Positions 9,129 through 18,059 are shown, counted from the stretch's first letter. The stretch is DNA of 64,000 nt from DAIDKA01 sp036521075 (GCA_036521075.1 DATDIL010000135.1:62001-126000), one strand, 5' to 3'. Notes: generated from the letters alone by a model not told the origin. A program made the numbers and translations.

Positions 9129-9144
9129 ATTTAATATGTTAAAT
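9129..9144. promoter_or_regulatory. AT-rich inverted repeat between beta-lactamase-like gene and formate dehydrogenase
   Basis: ATTTAA-TATG-TTAAAT is a perfect 6-bp inverted repeat with a 4-bp centre in an otherwise GC-rich divergent intergenic region. It is 88 bp upstream of the beta-lactamase-like start and 158 bp upstream of the formate dehydrogenase start. The size and symmetry fit an operator for a dimeric helix-turn-helix protein; the regulator is unknown. Confidence 0.35.
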
Positions 9145-9301
9145 AGCGCCATGGCGTAAGGCCTTGTGCGGCCTGGGTTTCCCCCGGCATGACTGCGTGG
9201 TCGGCCATCCGCTAAAGTGAGAGGCTCAGTCCTTCGCGCGGGGTAGTTGCCGCAGCGCAAGAACGGGCCCCGAACCCTTGAGCATTCAGTAACCTAGGCG
9301 C

Positions 9302-11032
9302 ATGAGTAATTCCGAAACCCCTGCCGACTTCAGTAAAGTCCGGAAATTCGAACACCCCGGCCGCGGCAAGGCGCGGGCGCGGCCCATACCGAAGGGGCGC
9401 ACCGTTGACCCGCACGCCACGCAGGCGATCCAGGCGCTGCTCGCTGACCGGCCGCGCGAGCGGCACCTACTGATCGAATACCTGCACCTGATCCAGGATC
9501 ACTTTGGCCAGATCTGCGCGGCGCATCTGGCGGCGCTGGCCGAGGAGATGCGATTGGCGTTCGCGGAGGTTTTCGAGACCGCGACCTTCTACGCGCACTT
9601 TGATGTGGTCAAGGAAGAGGATGAGCCGATTCCCGCGCTGACGGTGCGGGTCTGCGACAGTCTGACCTGTGAAATGTTTGGTGCCCAGCATCTGCTGGAG
9701 TCGCTGCGTGACGGGTTGGGAGAAGGGGTGCGGGTCATCCGTGCCCCCTGCGTGGGACTGTGTGACCATGCCCCTGCGGTCGAGGTGGGGCACAACTTCC
9801 TGATGCGCGCCGATATCGCGAGCGTGAAGACGGCGGTCACCCATGGCGATACGCACCCCCACCTTACCGATTACATCGATTACGAAGCCTATCGCGCCGA
9901 GGGCGGCTACCAGACCCTGCAGCGTCTGCGTTCAGGGGCGCTTACCGTCGATGCGGTCCTCGCAGTCCTCGACGATGGCGCCTTGAAGGGTCTGGGCGGG
10001 GCAGGTTTTCCCACCGGTCGCAAGTGGCGTTCGGTCCGAGGCGAAAAGGGGCCGCGGCTGATGGCGGTCAACGGGGATGAGGGCGAGCCCGGAACCTTCA
10101 AGGATCAGTATTTCCTCAACAAGGATCCGCATCGCTTCCTGGAGGGCACGCTGATCGGCGCCCACGTGGTGGAGGCCGCGGAGGTCTATATCTACATCCG
10201 CGACGAATACCCGATCGCCCGCGAAATCCTTGCCAATGAAATCGCAAAGCTTCCGCCGGGCGGTCCGCTCCTGCACCTGCGTCGCGGGGCGGGGGCCTAC
10301 ATCTGCGGCGAGGAGTCCTCGCTCATGGAGTCCATTGAGGGCAAGCGGGGCTTGCCGCGGCACAAGCCGCCATTTCCGTTTCAAGTCGGACTGTTCGGGC
10401 GTCCGACCTTGATCAATAACGTCGAAACGCTGTATTGGGTACGGGATCTGATCGAGCGGGGCGCGGGCTGGTGGAAGAGCCATGGTCGCAATGGGCGCTT
10501 CGGGTTGCGCTCCTATTCGGTGTCCGGACGCGTCAAGGACCCAGGGGTCAAGCTCGCGCCCGCCGGATTGACCATCCAGGAATTGATCGACGAGTTTTGC
10601 GGCGGGATGAGCACGGGGCACAAATTCGCGGCCTACCTTCCCGGCGGTGCCTCCGGTGGCATCCTGCCGGCCGCCATGAACGACATTCCGCTGGATTTCG
10701 GCACGCTGGAGAAGTACGGCTGCTTTATCGGCTCGGCCGCGGTCATCGTGATGTCGGACCAGGATGATGTGCGCGCGGCGGCCCTCAATCTGATGCGTTT
10801 CTTCGAGGATGAGTCCTGCGGCCAATGCACGCCGTGCCGCGTGGGCACGCAGAAGGCGCGCGTGCTGATGGAGCGCGGCGTTTGGGACACGGCTCTGCTG
10901 GGCGAACTGTCCCAGTGCATGCGCGATGCCTCGATCTGCGGTCTGGGCCAGGCTGCATCCAATCCCTTGACGAGCATTATTCGCTTTTTCCCGGAGCTGT
11001 TCTCACCACCACAGCTTCTCGCAGCGAAGTAG
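9302..11032 (+). CDS. NAD-dependent formate dehydrogenase beta subunit (NuoE-NuoF-like fusion)
   Basis: This 576-residue protein fuses two electron-transfer modules. The N-terminal third is a NuoE-like thioredoxin-fold domain with [2Fe-2S] cysteines 118, 123, 150 and 154. The rest is NuoF-like: FMN/NADH loops GLGGAGFPTGRKW and NGDEGEPGTFKD, and a C-terminal [4Fe-4S] set (ESCGQCTPCRVG and CMRDASICGLG). It passes electrons from formate, via the alpha subunit, to NAD+. In FdsABG-type enzymes the two modules are separate genes. The fused form is the arrangement of Methylorubrum FDH1, a tungsten enzyme, and the length matches it. It lies 7 bp upstream of the alpha subunit. Confidence 0.93.
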   Translation: MSNSETPADFSKVRKFEHPGRGKARARPIPKGRTVDPHATQAIQALLADRPRERHLLIEYLHLIQDHFGQICAAHLAALAEEMRLAFAEVFETATFYAHFDVVKEEDEPIPALTVRVCDSLTCEMFGAQHLLESLRDGLGEGVRVIRAPCVGLCDHAPAVEVGHNFLMRADIASVKTAVTHGDTHPHLTDYIDYEAYRAEGGYQTLQRLRSGALTVDAVLAVLDDGALKGLGGAGFPTGRKWRSVRGEKGPRLMAVNGDEGEPGTFKDQYFLNKDPHRFLEGTLIGAHVVEAAEVYIYIRDEYPIAREILANEIAKLPPGGPLLHLRRGAGAYICGEESSLMESIEGKRGLPRHKPPFPFQVGLFGRPTLINNVETLYWVRDLIERGAGWWKSHGRNGRFGLRSYSVSGRVKDPGVKLAPAGLTIQELIDEFCGGMSTGHKFAAYLPGGASGGILPAAMNDIPLDFGTLEKYGCFIGSAAVIVMSDQDDVRAAALNLMRFFEDESCGQCTPCRVGTQKARVLMERGVWDTALLGELSQCMRDASICGLGQAASNPLTSIIRFFPELFSPPQLLAAK

Positions 11033-11039
11033 GTCAATC

Positions 11040-13886
11040 ATGAACAGCAATCCTATCGATCATCACGCGCTCGAAGCGCCCAAGCCCGTTGGGCGCATCA
11101 ATCCTAAGATTCTCACGAAACCGGGAATCATTTTCGAATTGGACGGACAGCAGGTCGAGGCGGCACCGGGCGAGACAATCTGGGCGGTGGCCCAAAGGGC
11201 CGGCACGCACATCCCCCATCTTTGCCACAAACCCGAACCGGGTTATCGGCCGGACGGAAATTGCCGGGCGTGCATGGTGGAAATCGAAGGCGAGCGGGTG
11301 CTGGCCGCCTCGTGCAAGCGCGTGCCGGGTGTGGGCATGAAGGTCAAGACCGCCACGGAACGTGCGACCAAGGCGCGGGCCATGGTGATGGAGTTGCTGG
11401 TGGCCGACCAGCCCGAACGTGCCTCGTCACATGATCCAACCTCGCATTTCTGGCAGCAGGCAGACTTGGTCGCGGTGACGGCGAGCCGCTTTCCGGCGGC
11501 TGAGCGCTGGCAGGCGGATGCGAGCCATCCGGCCATGCGCGTCAACCTGGATTCGTGCATCCAGTGCAATCTTTGCGTGCGTGCCTGCCGCGAGGTTCAG
11601 GTCAATGATGTGATCGGGATGGCGTTTCGGTCGCATGCATCCAAGATCGTGTTCGATTTCGACGATCCCATGGGTCAGTCGACCTGCGTGGCCTGCGGAG
11701 AATGCGTGCAGGCCTGTCCGACGGGTGCGTTGATGCCCACGGCCTACCTGGATGCCAATCAAACGCGCACGGTATATCCGGATCGCTCGGTCGATTCACT
11801 GTGCCCGTACTGCGGGGTCGGTTGCCAGGTCAGTTACAAGGTCAAGGACGAAAAGATCATCTACGCCGAAGGGCGCAATGGTCCGGCCAATCACAATCGG
11901 TTGTGCGTCAAGGGCCGCTTCGGCTTCGACTATGTTCATCATCCGCACCGGTTGACCAAGCCGCTGGTGCGGCTCGATCACGTGCCCAAGGACCCCTACG
12001 ACCAGATTGATCCGGCCAATCCCTGGACGCATTTTCGCGAGGCCAGCTGGGAGGAGGCCCTCGATCGTGCCGCAGGGGGACTGAAGAGGATCCGCGACAC
12101 CAAAGGCCCGCGTGCACTTGCCGGTTTTGGCTCTGCGAAGGGTTCCAACGAAGAAGCCTACCTGTTCCAGAAACTGGTCCGTACCGGCTTCGGGTCGAAC
12201 AATGTCGATCACTGTACGCGGCTTTGCCACGCATCCTCGGTGGCAGCACTGATGGAGGGCCTGAACTCCGGGGCAGTCTCCGCGCCCTTTGAGGCGGCGC
12301 TGGATGCCGAGGTGATCATTGTCATTGGCGCGAATCCGACGGTGAATCACCCGGTCGCCGCGACGTTCATCAAGAACGCCGTCAAGCAAAAGGGCGCGAA
12401 ACTCATCGTGATGGATCCGCGGCGCCAGGGCCTGTCACGCCACGCCTACAAGCACTTGTCGTTCAAGCCCGGCTCCGACGTCGCCATGCTCAACTCCATG
12501 TTGAACGTCATCATCACGGAGAGGCTGTACGATGCAGAATACATCGCCGCCTATACCGAGAACTTCGAGGCGCTGAAGGCGAATATCGATGGCTTCACGC
12601 CGGAGAAGATGGCGCTGGTATGCGGAATCGACGCCCCAACCCTGCGCGAAGTGGCGCGGCTGTATGCGCGTTCGAAAGCCTCGATCATTTTCTGGGGCAT
12701 GGGCATCAGCCAGCACGTGCACGGCACCGACAATGCGCGCTGTTTGATCGCACTCGCGCTCATCACCGGCCAGATCGGGCGCAAGGGAACCGGGCTGCAC
12801 CCGTTGCGGGGCCAGAACAACGTCCAGGGCGCCTCCGATGCCGGCCTGATCCCGATGGTCTATCCCGACTATCAATCTGTCGACAACGCCAAGGTGCGGC
12901 ATTTCTTCGAGTCACTCTGGGGGCAGAAGCTCGATCCGCAAAAGGGCCTGACGGTTGTCGAAATCATGAACGCGGTCCATGCCGGGCAGATCACCGGCAT
13001 GTACGTCGAAGGGGAGAATCCGGCCATGTCGGATCCGGATCTGAATCACGCGCGCCAGGCGCTCGCCATGCTCGATCACCTGGTCGTGCAGGATCTGTTC
13101 CTGACCGAGACGGCTTTTCACGCCGATGTGGTGTTGCCGGCCTCGGCATTTGCCGAAAAGTCCGGCACATTCACGAACACCGACCGGCGCGTGCAGATCG
13201 CCATGCCCGTGTTGCCTCCCCCCGGAGATGCCCGGCAGGATCTGTGGATCATTCAGGAGATTGCGAAGCGCCTGGGGCTCGAGTGGAACTATTCGGGGCC
13301 TGCGGAAGTGTTCGCTGAGCTGGCAAAGACGATGCCCTCGTTCAACAACATCACCTGGGAGCGCGTGGTGCGCGAAGGGTCGGTGACCTATCCGGTTGAC
13401 TCTCCGAGCGTGCCCGGGAACGACATCATTTTCGTCGATGGGTACCCGACCGAAAATGGGCGGGCGAAGATTGTGCCGGCCAACATCCGCGCCCCCGATG
13501 AAGTGCCCGACATGGAGTATCCGATGATCCTGTCGACGGGCCGGGTGCTGGAACACTGGCATACCGGGTCGATGACCCGCCGCGCCGGGATCCTTGATGC
13601 AATTGAACCGGAGGCAATGGTCTTTCTTTCCCCGCGAGAGTTGCATCGGCTCGATCTGGAACCGGGCGAAAAACTGAGGCTGGAAACCCGTCGCGGGGCG
13701 ATCGAGGTCAAGGTACGTGCCGACAGCGACGTGCCGGTGGGCATGATTTTCATGCCGTTCTGCTACGCCGAGGCCGCGGCGAACCTGCTGACAAATCCGG
13801 CGCTCGATCCGACGGGCAAGATTCCCGAGTTCAAGTTCTGTGCGGCGCGTGTCACACCGATCCACGAGGCCGCCACGCTCGACTAG
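11040..13886 (+). CDS. NAD-dependent formate dehydrogenase alpha subunit (Mo/W-bis-MGD)
   Basis: The 948-residue catalytic subunit oxidises formate to CO2 at a molybdenum or tungsten bis-pyranopterin centre. The NuoG-like N-terminus carries [2Fe-2S] cysteines 62, 75, 78 and 92, two ferredoxin-type [4Fe-4S] clusters (Cys173/176/179/183 and 216/219/222/226) and the cofactor-proximal cluster (Cys255/258/262/289). The active site reads NVDHCTRLCHASS, aligning Cys396-His397 with the Sec-His pair of E. coli FdhF. The MGD-binding domains continue to the C-terminus. Size and the fused beta partner resemble Methylorubrum FDH1, so tungsten is possible, but sequence alone cannot decide the metal. Soluble, cytoplasmic. 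Confidence 0.95.
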   Translation: MNSNPIDHHALEAPKPVGRINPKILTKPGIIFELDGQQVEAAPGETIWAVAQRAGTHIPHLCHKPEPGYRPDGNCRACMVEIEGERVLAASCKRVPGVGMKVKTATERATKARAMVMELLVADQPERASSHDPTSHFWQQADLVAVTASRFPAAERWQADASHPAMRVNLDSCIQCNLCVRACREVQVNDVIGMAFRSHASKIVFDFDDPMGQSTCVACGECVQACPTGALMPTAYLDANQTRTVYPDRSVDSLCPYCGVGCQVSYKVKDEKIIYAEGRNGPANHNRLCVKGRFGFDYVHHPHRLTKPLVRLDHVPKDPYDQIDPANPWTHFREASWEEALDRAAGGLKRIRDTKGPRALAGFGSAKGSNEEAYLFQKLVRTGFGSNNVDHCTRLCHASSVAALMEGLNSGAVSAPFEAALDAEVIIVIGANPTVNHPVAATFIKNAVKQKGAKLIVMDPRRQGLSRHAYKHLSFKPGSDVAMLNSMLNVIITERLYDAEYIAAYTENFEALKANIDGFTPEKMALVCGIDAPTLREVARLYARSKASIIFWGMGISQHVHGTDNARCLIALALITGQIGRKGTGLHPLRGQNNVQGASDAGLIPMVYPDYQSVDNAKVRHFFESLWGQKLDPQKGLTVVEIMNAVHAGQITGMYVEGENPAMSDPDLNHARQALAMLDHLVVQDLFLTETAFHADVVLPASAFAEKSGTFTNTDRRVQIAMPVLPPPGDARQDLWIIQEIAKRLGLEWNYSGPAEVFAELAKTMPSFNNITWERVVREGSVTYPVDSPSVPGNDIIFVDGYPTENGRAKIVPANIRAPDEVPDMEYPMILSTGRVLEHWHTGSMTRRAGILDAIEPEAMVFLSPRELHRLDLEPGEKLRLETRRGAIEVKVRADSDVPVGMIFMPFCYAEAAANLLTNPALDPTGKIPEFKFCAARVTPIHEAATLD

Positions 13887-14416
13887 CCCGCGAGTGCGGC
13901 GCGCGTGGCCTGCAAGGACGGCGCGCGCTCGTGGATCAGGTCCGCGACGGCGGCGATGTCGTTCAGATCGACGACCGGAACGCCGGCGTTCGGGAAGCTT
14001 TGGTCGCTCGCAATGGCCACGATGCGCGGGTCCTGCGGATGCAGCGGGGCCTTGCCGGTGGCCTGACGAAAGACTTCCATTTTCAGATGCCGCTCGGTCT
14101 TGAAGCCTTCGATCAGGATCAGGTCGCAGGCAGATACTCTTTCAAGCAACTGCGCGAGCGTGGCCTCAGTGCCATCGCCCACCTCGTGCATCTGCACCCA
14201 ACGTCGTGCCGAGGAGACGATGACCTCACAAGCGCCGGCTTTTCGATGTTCATAGGAATCCTTGCCGGGCTGATCGACATCGAACGCATGATGGGCGTGC
14301 TTTAGCGTCGCGACCCGCACGCCGCGGCCTGCGAACAGCGGGATCAGTTTCGTGATCAGCGTGGTCTTGCCTGAGCCGCTCCAGCCAACGAGGCCCAATA
14401 CCCGGGCGCTGCTCAC
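13883..14416 (-). CDS. mobB: Molybdopterin-guanine dinucleotide biosynthesis protein MobB
   Basis: A 177-residue P-loop GTPase-like protein with Walker A GWSGSGKTT at residues 11-19, TLKHAHHAFDVD near 38-49 (the MobB-typical KHxHHxFDxD) and LILIEGFK near 99-106. MobB assists MobA in making the guanine dinucleotide form of the cofactor. The start GTG at 14416 overlaps the TGA of modA (GTGA), so the two are coupled. Its stop codon shares the palindrome CTAG with the stop of the convergent formate dehydrogenase alpha gene. The context supports dedication to cofactor supply for that enzyme. Confidence 0.92.
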   Translation of the reverse strand: MSSARVLGLVGWSGSGKTTLITKLIPLFAGRGVRVATLKHAHHAFDVDQPGKDSYEHRKAGACEVIVSSARRWVQMHEVGDGTEATLAQLLERVSACDLILIEGFKTERHLKMEVFRQATGKAPLHPQDPRIVAIASDQSFPNAGVPVVDLNDIAAVADLIHERAPSLQATRAALAG

Positions 14417-15243
14417 TGCTGTCCCGCAGGGGCGACCAGCGGCACCAGGCCTTGCTTGGCGATGATGGCCTGACCCTTTTCAGACAGCAAATACAGCGCG
14501 AGGCGCATGACTTCCGGTCTGGTGGACAGGATCGCGACGCCGTAGAGGGGACGCGGATCCAGTTTTGCGGGAACGATAAGACTGGTGAGCTCCGGCATCT
14601 CCTTCGTCAAGGCTGCCGATCCGCTGCAATAGGTGATCGACATATCAATGGCATGGGTTGCAAATAATGCGGCCGCGGCGCTTTGCCTCGGTGTCGCCGC
14701 TGTCGCGACAAGCTTCATGGACGCCTGCGCCTTCTTCTCGAGGATGGCCTGCGCACCCGGGCGCAAGGCTTCCACGCGCTTGAAAATGTCCCAGGCATAG
14801 TCGCCCGAGGGATCGACAATCGGCGTCGAGGTCTTCAGATGAGTCTTCGTGTCGAGCAGGCGATCGATCAGATTGGCCGCCGTTACACCGGCCGTCTTGC
14901 GCGAAACGATGCACATCCGGTTGCGCGCAAAGGCGATGGTCGGAACCACCGTACGACCCTGCGCTTCCAGTTTCTCGGGCGCGCCGACATCGGCAGACAT
15001 CAACAGATCCGCCGGTTCTCCTTTCTCAATGCGCTCGCGCATGGACCCGGAGCCGCCGAAACTGGATTTTACCTCGATATGCATCGTCGCTGCGGCCTGT
15101 GCGGCCAGATCACCCACCACGCCGCGCAGACTGCCGGCGGCAAAGATCTGTACCGTCTGTGGCTCAGCCGCTGAAGCCGTGCTCAGGAGGGTTCCCAGGC
15201 CCAGCACCGCCAGCACTCGCGTGACCATTCGCTTCTGAATCAT
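14413..15243 (-). CDS. modA: ModA-like molybdate/tungstate-binding periplasmic protein
   Basis: About 276 residues with a signal peptide ending near STASA and a ModA-type solute-binding fold: IFAAGSLRGVV after the signal, SFGGSGSMRERIEKGEPADLLMSA, then VDPSGDYAWD. In ModA proteins, Ser residues in the AASL-like and GSS-like loops bind the oxyanion; here they read AAGSL and FGGSGSM. The start at 15243 (ATG) was chosen over 15258 and 15228 as it follows CCTGGAGAA and keeps a basic n-region. No modB or modC permease or ATPase gene is in the window, so the transporter must be elsewhere or this protein acts as a sensor or scavenger. Co-oriented and overlapping with mobB. Confidence 0.85.
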   Translation of the reverse strand: MIQKRMVTRVLAVLGLGTLLSTASAAEPQTVQIFAAGSLRGVVGDLAAQAAATMHIEVKSSFGGSGSMRERIEKGEPADLLMSADVGAPEKLEAQGRTVVPTIAFARNRMCIVSRKTAGVTAANLIDRLLDTKTHLKTSTPIVDPSGDYAWDIFKRVEALRPGAQAILEKKAQASMKLVATAATPRQSAAAALFATHAIDMSITYCSGSAALTKEMPELTSLIVPAKLDPRPLYGVAILSTRPEVMRLALYLLSEKGQAIIAKQGLVPLVAPAGQQ

Positions 15244-15345
15244 TTCTCCAGGCTCCATCGTTGCGCCAGCCTGCAGTATGCCGCAGCTGCGCAGGCTGGC
15301 GTATATTGCAACCTTGCGCGATTCAACTTTGCCGCGAGCCCGCTT

Positions 15346-15939
15346 TTGACTGCCATCGTCGGCATGGTGCTCGCCGGCGGCCGTTCGATTCGCTTCGGGG
15401 GCGAAAAGGCGGCAGCGCAGCTTGCCGGAACCGCCTTGCTGATCTGGGCGGCGCGGCGCTTGCAGCGCAATTGTTCCGCAGTGGCGGCCAATGTGCGACC
15501 GGGAACGCAGGCCGAGGCCATCGCCCGCGCAAATGCTCTGCCGTTGCTGTATGACCTGCCGGGTGATGCCCTGGGTCCCCTGGCCGGCGTCAAGGTCGGG
15601 CTCATGTGGGCTCGCGATCGGGGGGCCACCACGCTCGCCGTCAGTCCCTGCGATGTGCCGCTGCTACCGGATGATCTGTTTTTGCGACTTGGCGAAGCAG
15701 CGGGCGGCGGGCCCGCCATGGCCGAGACTTCCGCCGGCGACCAGCCGCTGTGTGCGCTGTGGCCCATCAGCACACTGCCGAAAGTGACCGAGGCGCTGCA
15801 GGACGGCGCGCATCCTGCCACCTGGCGGCTGCTGCAGAGTCTGGGTGCGACGCGCGTGCGCTTTGCGGATGAACCGGCATTTGCCAACGTGAATACGCAG
15901 GCGGATCTTGCGGCAATTGCCGCGCGCCTCGCCCGCTAG
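15346..15939 (+). CDS. mobA: Molybdenum cofactor guanylyltransferase MobA
   Basis: The 197-residue nucleotidyltransferase carries the signature VLAGGRSIRFGGEKA near residues 8-22 (LAGGxSxRxGxxK), DLPGDALGPLAGVKVGL near 69-85 and SPCDVPLLPDDL, where the Asp would bind Mg2+. It adds GMP to molybdopterin to form MGD. The frame starts at a TTG (15346); an ATG at 15364 would remove part of the conserved N-terminal strand, so TTG is preferred. It is divergent from modA-mobB with about 100 bp between and converges on moeA. Together these genes give the late cofactor steps needed by the adjacent formate dehydrogenase. Confidence 0.92.
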   Translation: MTAIVGMVLAGGRSIRFGGEKAAAQLAGTALLIWAARRLQRNCSAVAANVRPGTQAEAIARANALPLLYDLPGDALGPLAGVKVGLMWARDRGATTLAVSPCDVPLLPDDLFLRLGEAAGGGPAMAETSAGDQPLCALWPISTLPKVTEALQDGAHPATWRLLQSLGATRVRFADEPAFANVNTQADLAAIAARLAR

Positions 15940-15945
15940 CGCGGT

Positions 15946-17205
15946 TCACCACCGGTACAGGGTCGCGACGAATCCGGCCGGGTAGGGCGCCGCCTGAGGT
16001 GGAAGCTCGACGAAGCCGTCGGTTCCGGCCAGTGCCAGGAAGTCACCGGAGCCATTGGGTTGATGCGGATGGGCCAAGTGATGGCCCTGATCATCGTATT
16101 GCACGGTCACGGGTATGAACGAGGCCATGGGCCGGCCACGCGGTATGGGCGCTGCCAAGGCGATCCTGACGGGTACCCTGCGCTGCGTTCCCATGGCCGC
16201 GAGCAGCGCCGGAACGACATAGCGGACCAGACACACCAGCGTCGCGATGGGGTTGCCGGGCAGCCCGAACACGGCGCATCCCGACGGGCTCACGCCGAAC
16301 CACATCGGCATTCCCGGCCGCTGCGCAACCTGGTAGAACACTTCGGCAACGCCCAGCTCCTTGAGCACCTTGGGGACGAAGTCGAATTTCCCCTTCGAAA
16401 CCCCGCCGCTCAGGATCAGTACGTCGGATAGCGCCAGATGTTCTGCGAGGCGCTCCCGCAGCAGCCGTTCGTCGTCGAGCAGGTGGTCGGTTCTGACTTC
16501 CTCGAACCCGTGTCCGGTCAATGCGGCCACGATGGCATAGGCATTCGAACGCCGCACCTGATGCGGCGCGATCGGCTGACCGGGCTCGATGAGTTCATCC
16601 CCGGTGGAGACGACCATGAATCGGGGCTGACGACTGACGCTTGCGGCGGCCAGGCCGGCCGAGGCGACGACGGCGATTTCCGGGGCGTGAAGGCGCACGC
16701 CCGCCCGCAGCATGGGCACACCGGGGCGACTATCCGAGCCGCGGCGCTGGACGTTGCGGTCGGGCTCGCCCTGCGCGCTACTCGTCAGGGTAACGATCCG
16801 GCCGTCGAGGTCGTATTCCTCCAGGGGGATCACGCAATCGGTGCCGACGGGCAGCATCGCACCGGTCATCACCTCGATCGCGGCAGCGACATCCTCCAAG
16901 GTCAGGGCCGGCGCTCCGGCCGGCTGCGTTGCCTGCAGCGCAAAGCGGCGCACCCCGCGGCTCAGGGCATCACTGCGGATCGCAATTCCGTCCATGCACA
17001 CCCGGTCAAAGGGGGGATTGTCCCGCTCCGCGTAGACATCTTGCCGCAGCGTTTGGCGCAGGCAGCCCGCGAGGGGCCGCGTTTCGGCGGGCTGTCGGCT
17101 CACGCGAGCCTCAATGGCGGCTTCAGCCATTTGCGGATCAATTGCCGTAATGCCTCGCTTGGTCTGGAACTCAAAGTGGCGTAAGAATGCACTGATCGTT
17201 GCCAT
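15946..17205 (-). CDS. moeA: Molybdopterin molybdenumtransferase MoeA
   Basis: About 419 residues with the MoeA signature series: PPFDRVCMDGIAI near 64-76, TGAMLPVGTDCVIPLEEY, VVSTGDELIEPGQPI, a SNAYAIVAAL segment, ILSGGVSKGKFDFV and FGLPGNPIATLV. The enzyme inserts molybdate (or tungstate) into adenylylated molybdopterin. The ATG at 17205 was chosen; a TTG at 17214 would overlap the fdhD leader, and a later start near MAEAAIEA is possible. The gene stops 7 bp after convergent mobA and starts about 20 bp from divergent fdhD, so cofactor genes on both strands share very short control regions. Confidence 0.93.
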   Translation of the reverse strand: MATISAFLRHFEFQTKRGITAIDPQMAEAAIEARVSRQPAETRPLAGCLRQTLRQDVYAERDNPPFDRVCMDGIAIRSDALSRGVRRFALQATQPAGAPALTLEDVAAAIEVMTGAMLPVGTDCVIPLEEYDLDGRIVTLTSSAQGEPDRNVQRRGSDSRPGVPMLRAGVRLHAPEIAVVASAGLAAASVSRQPRFMVVSTGDELIEPGQPIAPHQVRRSNAYAIVAALTGHGFEEVRTDHLLDDERLLRERLAEHLALSDVLILSGGVSKGKFDFVPKVLKELGVAEVFYQVAQRPGMPMWFGVSPSGCAVFGLPGNPIATLVCLVRYVVPALLAAMGTQRRVPVRIALAAPIPRGRPMASFIPVTVQYDDQGHHLAHPHQPNGSGDFLALAGTDGFVELPPQAAPYPAGFVATLYRW

Positions 17206-17225
17206 TGTAGCCAATGCGAGGCTTG

Positions 17226-18059
17226 ATGCGGTTTGCTGAATCTCAATCCCCCGTTGCCGTCGCGCTGGTTGTGCAGCCGGCGGCCCGCGTGCGCGTGCCC
17301 GTGGCGAATGGCCCGCGACTGAGCCAAGCCGGCGGCGAAATGCTGCGCAAAATCGCCATCACCGATGCGGGGGGCGAGCGCAGAACCATCCACGTCCCGG
17401 TCGAACGGCCGCTGCGCGTGCGCATCGACGGCCGCGATGTCGCGACGCTTTGGACACTGGGCGCGCGCTGCGAATGGCTGGTGCTGGGTTACCTGTGGAA
17501 TCAGCAAATCTTCAGCCACGTGAGCGCGATCGAGTCGATCGATGTCGACTGGGGCGCCGGCATTGCCACGGTCACATCCCGCACGGGCACCGCGCCGGCC
17601 GGCGCGCTGCTGCCGGGCGAGGCACCGGGTTTGCGGCAACTGGCGCCATGGCGGGTTTGCCGAAGCACATTAACGAGCCTGCTCGCACAGATGTCGCGCA
17701 CTGACACCGTCTATCGGGTGGCAGGGTCCGCCCACGGTTGCGCATTGTTCTGCGAAAGCGAACTTTGGCTCAGCATCGAGGATGTGAGTCGGCGCAATGC
17801 CGTCGATACCATCAGCGGCTGGATCGCCCTGCACGGCATCACGGGTGATAAGCTGATCCTGTACAGCACCGGGCGACTCACGGTCGAGATCGTCATGAAG
17901 GCCGCCTACAACGGCATCGCGACGATAGTTTCGGGCAAAGGCATGACCGCATCATGCTGCGAACTGGCCGACAGGTTCGGGATGACACTGTTCGGGCATG
18001 CCGCCCAAGGCCATTTCACTTGCTATGCGGGCGCCGAGCGCTTCGACCCGGCCGGTTAA
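17226..18059 (+). CDS. fdhD: FdhD-like formate dehydrogenase accessory protein (lacks the Cys-x-x-Cys motif)
   Basis: This 277-residue protein matches the C-terminal half of FdhD: a SAHGCALF segment near 168-175 in place of TGCTHAAA, SIEDVSRRNAVDTISG near 183-198, LYSTGRLTVEIVMKAAYNGI near 212-231, and MTLFGHAAQGHFTCYAGAERF at the end. FdhD passes sulfur from IscS to the formate dehydrogenase cofactor and binds MGD. The CGVCG-type pair that carries sulfur in E. coli FdhD is absent; only Cys145 (RVCRST) lies in that region. It may work by another cysteine (171, 175, 244, 245) or as a non-transferring chaperone. The ATG at 17226 is preceded by GCGAGG; 17214 is the alternative. Confidence 0.85.
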   Translation: MRFAESQSPVAVALVVQPAARVRVPVANGPRLSQAGGEMLRKIAITDAGGERRTIHVPVERPLRVRIDGRDVATLWTLGARCEWLVLGYLWNQQIFSHVSAIESIDVDWGAGIATVTSRTGTAPAGALLPGEAPGLRQLAPWRVCRSTLTSLLAQMSRTDTVYRVAGSAHGCALFCESELWLSIEDVSRRNAVDTISGWIALHGITGDKLILYSTGRLTVEIVMKAAYNGIATIVSGKGMTASCCELADRFGMTLFGHAAQGHFTCYAGAERFDPAG

